A stretch of 64,000 nucleotides of DNA from contig NZ_JHEG04000001.1 of the NCBI RefSeq assembly GCF_000760695.4, positions 8,531,123-8,595,122 of the forward strand, read 5' to 3'. A program made the position numbers and the translations under genes. This DNA is from Tolypothrix bouteillei VB521301 (GTDB lineage Bacteria; Cyanobacteriota; Cyanobacteriia; Cyanobacteriales; Nostocaceae). Shown here in pieces: positions 60,601 to 64,000 of this stretch; the first letter of the stretch is position 1, and the number at the start of each line of letters is the position of its first letter. The notes beneath the pieces were generated by a model. That model made no database searches, was not told where the DNA came from, and worked only from the letters and a program-made list of their open reading frames with translations.

Positions 60601-63600
60601 ATGTTTCCTAAAAGAAAAATGTCTAATTGGCACTTGCACTTAAAGAGGTTATTTCAAGCTTTATGCAGACCTCTAGTCAATCTGCTAAGAACGCTACAGG
60701 GATTGAAAAATTCTCGTCAACGGCTAGCCAAGACTTGCGAAAAGTTACAAAGACAATTAGAGACGACCCAAGACAGGGACAAAGCTTGGCAGACTTATAC
60801 ACAAGCTTTATTTCTGGCCAGGAAATGCAGCGATCGCCAGGAACTCACTCAAGTCATTCTTAAATTCGATCCGCTTTTAGGCGAACAAACTCCGAGTCCT
60901 AGCTTGGCGATCGGACAAGCACTCTCTTTTCTGCTAGAAGCAAAACCTCAAACCGCTCAAAATCTGGACGCTGCATGGCGACTATCGCAACGATTGCCCG
61001 AACCTTCATCGATACAGGAAATCCAGCAACAGATATGTTTGCAAGCAGCAAGAATTGGTGATAGCAACCTGCTGTTAGCTAAGTTACTCAAGCGGCGTCA
61101 GGAAGGTACTTTAGATAAATCACAACTTTTGGAAGTTGTCAATATTTTTTTAGAAAATCACACTTTTCAACTGGCCGCTCCTTGGAAGTCATTTTTTGCA
61201 CAGTTGCAGCCAGATGAACTTCCCAAAATACATCAAGTTTACGCTCTTGTCGATCGCTATATTGAAGCTGCGGATTTGGCGGAAACTGCTCAAGATTACC
61301 GCAGTGCTGTGCATTACCTCATGCCTCTAGCTGGTCAGGAACATGCTTTGCGGCAGTTGAATTTGGCTAATCGGTTAGGAGATGAGAGAGCGATCGCTCA
61401 AGCGCATGAGAAAGTAGCAGAGATTTTTTGGCAAGATGGGGACTACACCACAGCCATCACACATTTTCAACCTGCAGGTAATCTAGAACGGGTCAGCGAT
61501 TGTCACCAGAAACTTGGAAAATTAGGGCTAGCTATTCAATACCGTCCCAGTATTACCCCTGAGTGGGTGCAGTCAATTCGAGAATTATTAGAGAACACAG
61601 TTAGGTTACACATCGAACATCAGGAATTTTTAGCGGCTGTGCAGTTGTTAAAGTCTGTAGCCACAGCATGGCAGGAAAAATCTCAAGTACCTGAAGCTGA
61701 ACGGACACAACGTCTTTTATCAGAAGCAGTCAGAACCGCTCGTGCTGCCTTAACGGCTGAGTTGTCAGGCTGTGCGGGACAGTCTACCACAGACCTGTTT
61801 AAACGCTGGAGTCTTCTGGAAGAGGCGGCGGGAAACTATCTCGAAGCTGCATCGCAAGCTGAGAAAGCCCAAGATTATTTTGCTGCTTCTGTGTTATTTG
61901 AAAAAGCTAGTGCATTTGGACAAGCTTTAGTTGCCCTAGAATCTGCTTCCCCGGAAGCAGTTGATATCGGAAGAAAGGCACAGTTGCTAGAAGAAGGCGG
62001 TGACTTTTTTATGGCGGCATCCCTGTATGAACAGTTGGGAGAAACCGAGCGGGCGATCGCACTTTACGCACAAGCCGGGGAGTTCTTGCGGGCAGCAGAG
62101 TTACGCCAACAGCAACTAGGTGATGAGCAAGCTGTGTTCGATCGCCAATTCCAAGAATTGCTGCAAAGATCTCAACGGGTAGAACAACTAGCCCAATTGT
62201 GTGCAGAGCAAGCCAATGCTGCAGGACAATCTGCTACCCAAAAAGCCAAATTATGGCGGCGGATCAAAGATTTGGCACAGCAAGATCTGTTGGGGCAAAA
62301 ATGGCTGGACTTGGTAGCGATTGAGCTTCCTGAGATAGAAGTGCAGGATCGTCGCTATTTTGAGGAGCAGGCAACAAGATGGGTAACAGATGCAACTAAG
62401 CAAGTTTTAGCAGATTATGTTGATGCGATTGGTTTGGATTTAGGCACTAGTAACAGTGTAGTGTGTCTTTACAACAAACGAGAAAGAAGACCAGAAGTTG
62501 TGGAACGGCGAAGACAACGGCAGATCCCCTCGGTTTTCGCGATCGACCAATCGGGGCGGGAAATAGTAGGAACCCCCATTGCTGAGTTGTTGAGCAAGTC
62601 CCCTCGCGCCATCATCACCAAAGCTAAACGGCACATGGGAACAGACCTAAAATTTCGCGCAGCGGGTCAGGAATATCGAGCCGAAGAAATTTCCGCCCGC
62701 ATTATCAACTGTGCGCGTGAGTTTGCCAGGGAGTACCTGCGAACACAGATTACCGCCCGAGTTTCGACAATTGCCGCAAGAACGATGGGATCCGCTGCTC
62801 CTGCTGATTGGGTGAATGAGTTTCTAGCGCAATATCCACCCGTAATTTCTTTAAACAACATCGTCATCACTGTACCAGCTTACTTTAATGAGGCGCAGAA
62901 ACGGGCAACTAAAACTGCTGGATTTCTCGCGGATATTCGCGTGCTGCGGTTGATCCACGAGCCAACAGCGGCTTGTCTTGCCCAGCATATCTACGAACAT
63001 AAAACTGAAACAATTTTAGTCGCTGACTTAGGTGCGGGAACTTTCGACCTTTCCATTATTGAAACTGGAAGTGGTGTGTTTGAAGTACATCAGATTGAGG
63101 GTGATAACACTCTTGGAAGTGCAGATTTAGACGAAATCATCTACACGCACTTTAATGAATTTGTCAAGGTTGAGACAGGGCAAGAGATTCCGCGCAACAG
63201 TCAAGCTGCAACTCGCTTGCGCCAAGCTTGTGAAGAACTCAAGATTGAACTGTCTACACAAAGCGAATGGACAATCGATTTACCTTATCTGATTGGCGAT
63301 CGCACAATCCAATTAACCCTAACACGAGCAGAACTAGAACGATTGGCATCCCCCTGGCTGGAACGGATTCGCAGTACCTGCCAAAAAGTCACAGAAAAAC
63401 CCACTCGTGTCCTGCTGATTGGAGGGGGTGGGCTAATGCCCGCAGTTCGCCAATGTATTGGCGATGTATTTCATCTAGAGCCTGATTCTGCATACGATCC
63501 CTTGACAGTTGTTGCCCGTGGTGCGGCTTTGCAAGCGGCAATTCTCACGGGTGATTTCCATAACACGCTGTTGCTTGATGTTGTACCTTTTAGTTTAGGG

Positions 63601-64000
63601 ATTAAATGCCGGGTTGAGTCTGGGGAATTTCAGTTTAGTCGTGTCATTCCCAAACACACCACAATTCCCACTGACAACACCCAGCGATACACGACCACTG
63701 AAGATAACCAAACTGCGGTTAGAATTGAGGTTTTTCAGGGAGAATCATCTGTTTCTGAAGAAAATTTCAAGATTGGCGAATTTATCTTACAAGGCATTCC
63801 CATTGCCCCAGCCGGCGTACCGCAAATTGATGTTAAGTTTGCTATTGATGCTAATTGTTTGCTCACTGTAACGGCTCGGGACGTTGGGACAGGTAATGAA
63901 CAGAGTATTACGATCGCTGATTCTCATTTGCTCACCCCCGCACAAATGACTTCGCTGCAAAGTCGATTCCGTGACTCACAACTCTATCAAAAATCGCTAT
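60601..64000 (+). CDS. Helical-repeat-Hsp70 fusion protein (partial, runs off the right edge)
   Basis: Open from ATG 60601 (or Met at 60619) to the end of the window: at least 1133 residues, C-terminus missing. The first about 600 residues are helical, with TPR-like pairs (for example YRSAVHYLMPLAGQEHALRQ and AIALYAQAGEFLRAAELRQQ). At residue 611 an Hsp70 nucleotide-binding domain starts: GLDLGTSNSVV (phosphate 1), IVITVPAYFNEAQKRATKTA, LVADLGAGTFDLSIIE (phosphate 2), RVLLIGGGGLMPAVR (adenosine) and GAALQAAI. The substrate-binding domain begins with LLDVVPFSLGIK. TPR-Hsp70 fusions are known in cyanobacteria. A chaperone or assembly role is likely; clients are unknown. It is not an ordinary DnaK. 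Confidence 0.88.
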   Translation, partial: MFPKRKMSNWHLHLKRLFQALCRPLVNLLRTLQGLKNSRQRLAKTCEKLQRQLETTQDRDKAWQTYTQALFLARKCSDRQELTQVILKFDPLLGEQTPSPSLAIGQALSFLLEAKPQTAQNLDAAWRLSQRLPEPSSIQEIQQQICLQAARIGDSNLLLAKLLKRRQEGTLDKSQLLEVVNIFLENHTFQLAAPWKSFFAQLQPDELPKIHQVYALVDRYIEAADLAETAQDYRSAVHYLMPLAGQEHALRQLNLANRLGDERAIAQAHEKVAEIFWQDGDYTTAITHFQPAGNLERVSDCHQKLGKLGLAIQYRPSITPEWVQSIRELLENTVRLHIEHQEFLAAVQLLKSVATAWQEKSQVPEAERTQRLLSEAVRTARAALTAELSGCAGQSTTDLFKRWSLLEEAAGNYLEAASQAEKAQDYFAASVLFEKASAFGQALVALESASPEAVDIGRKAQLLEEGGDFFMAASLYEQLGETERAIALYAQAGEFLRAAELRQQQLGDEQAVFDRQFQELLQRSQRVEQLAQLCAEQANAAGQSATQKAKLWRRIKDLAQQDLLGQKWLDLVAIELPEIEVQDRRYFEEQATRWVTDATKQVLADYVDAIGLDLGTSNSVVCLYNKRERRPEVVERRRQRQIPSVFAIDQSGREIVGTPIAELLSKSPRAIITKAKRHMGTDLKFRAAGQEYRAEEISARIINCAREFAREYLRTQITARVSTIAARTMGSAAPADWVNEFLAQYPPVISLNNIVITVPAYFNEAQKRATKTAGFLADIRVLRLIHEPTAACLAQHIYEHKTETILVADLGAGTFDLSIIETGSGVFEVHQIEGDNTLGSADLDEIIYTHFNEFVKVETGQEIPRNSQAATRLRQACEELKIELSTQSEWTIDLPYLIGDRTIQLTLTRAELERLASPWLERIRSTCQKVTEKPTRVLLIGGGGLMPAVRQCIGDVFHLEPDSAYDPLTVVARGAALQAAILTGDFHNTLLLDVVPFSLGIKCRVESGEFQFSRVIPKHTTIPTDNTQRYTTTEDNQTAVRIEVFQGESSVSEENFKIGEFILQGIPIAPAGVPQIDVKFAIDANCLLTVTARDVGTGNEQSITIADSHLLTPAQMTSLQSRFRDSQLYQKSL

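Overview
The window is chromosomal DNA of a heterocyst-type (Nostocales-like) filamentous cyanobacterium. Evidence: oxygenic-photosynthesis genes (Psb34/ssl1498 family, Mg-chelatase subunit ChlD), a group 3 sigma factor, many GCGATCGC (HIP1) sites, heptanucleotide tandem repeats (STRRs), a PEP-CTERM protease, several multi-PAS/GAF hybrid kinases, and long intergenic spaces filled with palindromic repeats. Species cannot be read from the sequence.

Layout. 1-5819: the end of a type III CRISPR-Cas operon on the minus strand (CARF-nuclease, HD-less Cas10-like protein, Csm3-like RAMP, Csx10 running off the left edge) with a divergent WYL-type TIGR03985 gene; no CRISPR array is inside the window. 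5820-6300: two MITE-like elements. 6536-9789: psb34, a secreted WD40 protein and a membrane-anchored PstS-like protein. 9790-10917: repeat-rich spacer. 10918-12766: metallophosphoesterase and HNH endonuclease. 12840-13832: a tRNA array (Leu-UAG, Pro-UGG, Leu-CAG, Leu-GAG, Ala-UGC, His-GUG), partly decayed, in which a repeat element sits inside the T-loop of one tRNA gene. 13936-35363: kinases, LigA, SIMPL protein, serine protease, MBL-fold protein, TrpG, DgkA, YbeY, a DUF3285 micro-protein, RF2 with its programmed +1 frameshift, a BI-1 protein, SigF, ChlD and an EndoU-like secreted protein. 35480-46722: CysH, an APH-fold kinase, a hydrolase, a flavin monooxygenase with a TetR-type operator, membrane proteins, a pentapeptide/TPR protein, a glutaredoxin-like protein and a coiled-coil protein. 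46717-54302: a large hybrid kinase and an RNA-repair-like island (nucleotidyltransferase, metallophosphoesterase, RNA ligase, HD-polynucleotide kinase). 54488-60132: an RTX protein and a CzcA/CusB-type metal efflux pair. 60601-64000: a repeat-Hsp70 fusion that runs off the right edge.

The parts most worth following are the unusual type III CRISPR operon, the tRNA array with T-loop insertions and leucine tRNAs lacking the long variable arm, the RNA end-healing and sealing island about 38 kb away, and the habit of repeat elements to supply the stop codons (and in one case coding sequence) of resident genes. A functional link between the tRNA array and the RNA-repair island is only an inference.
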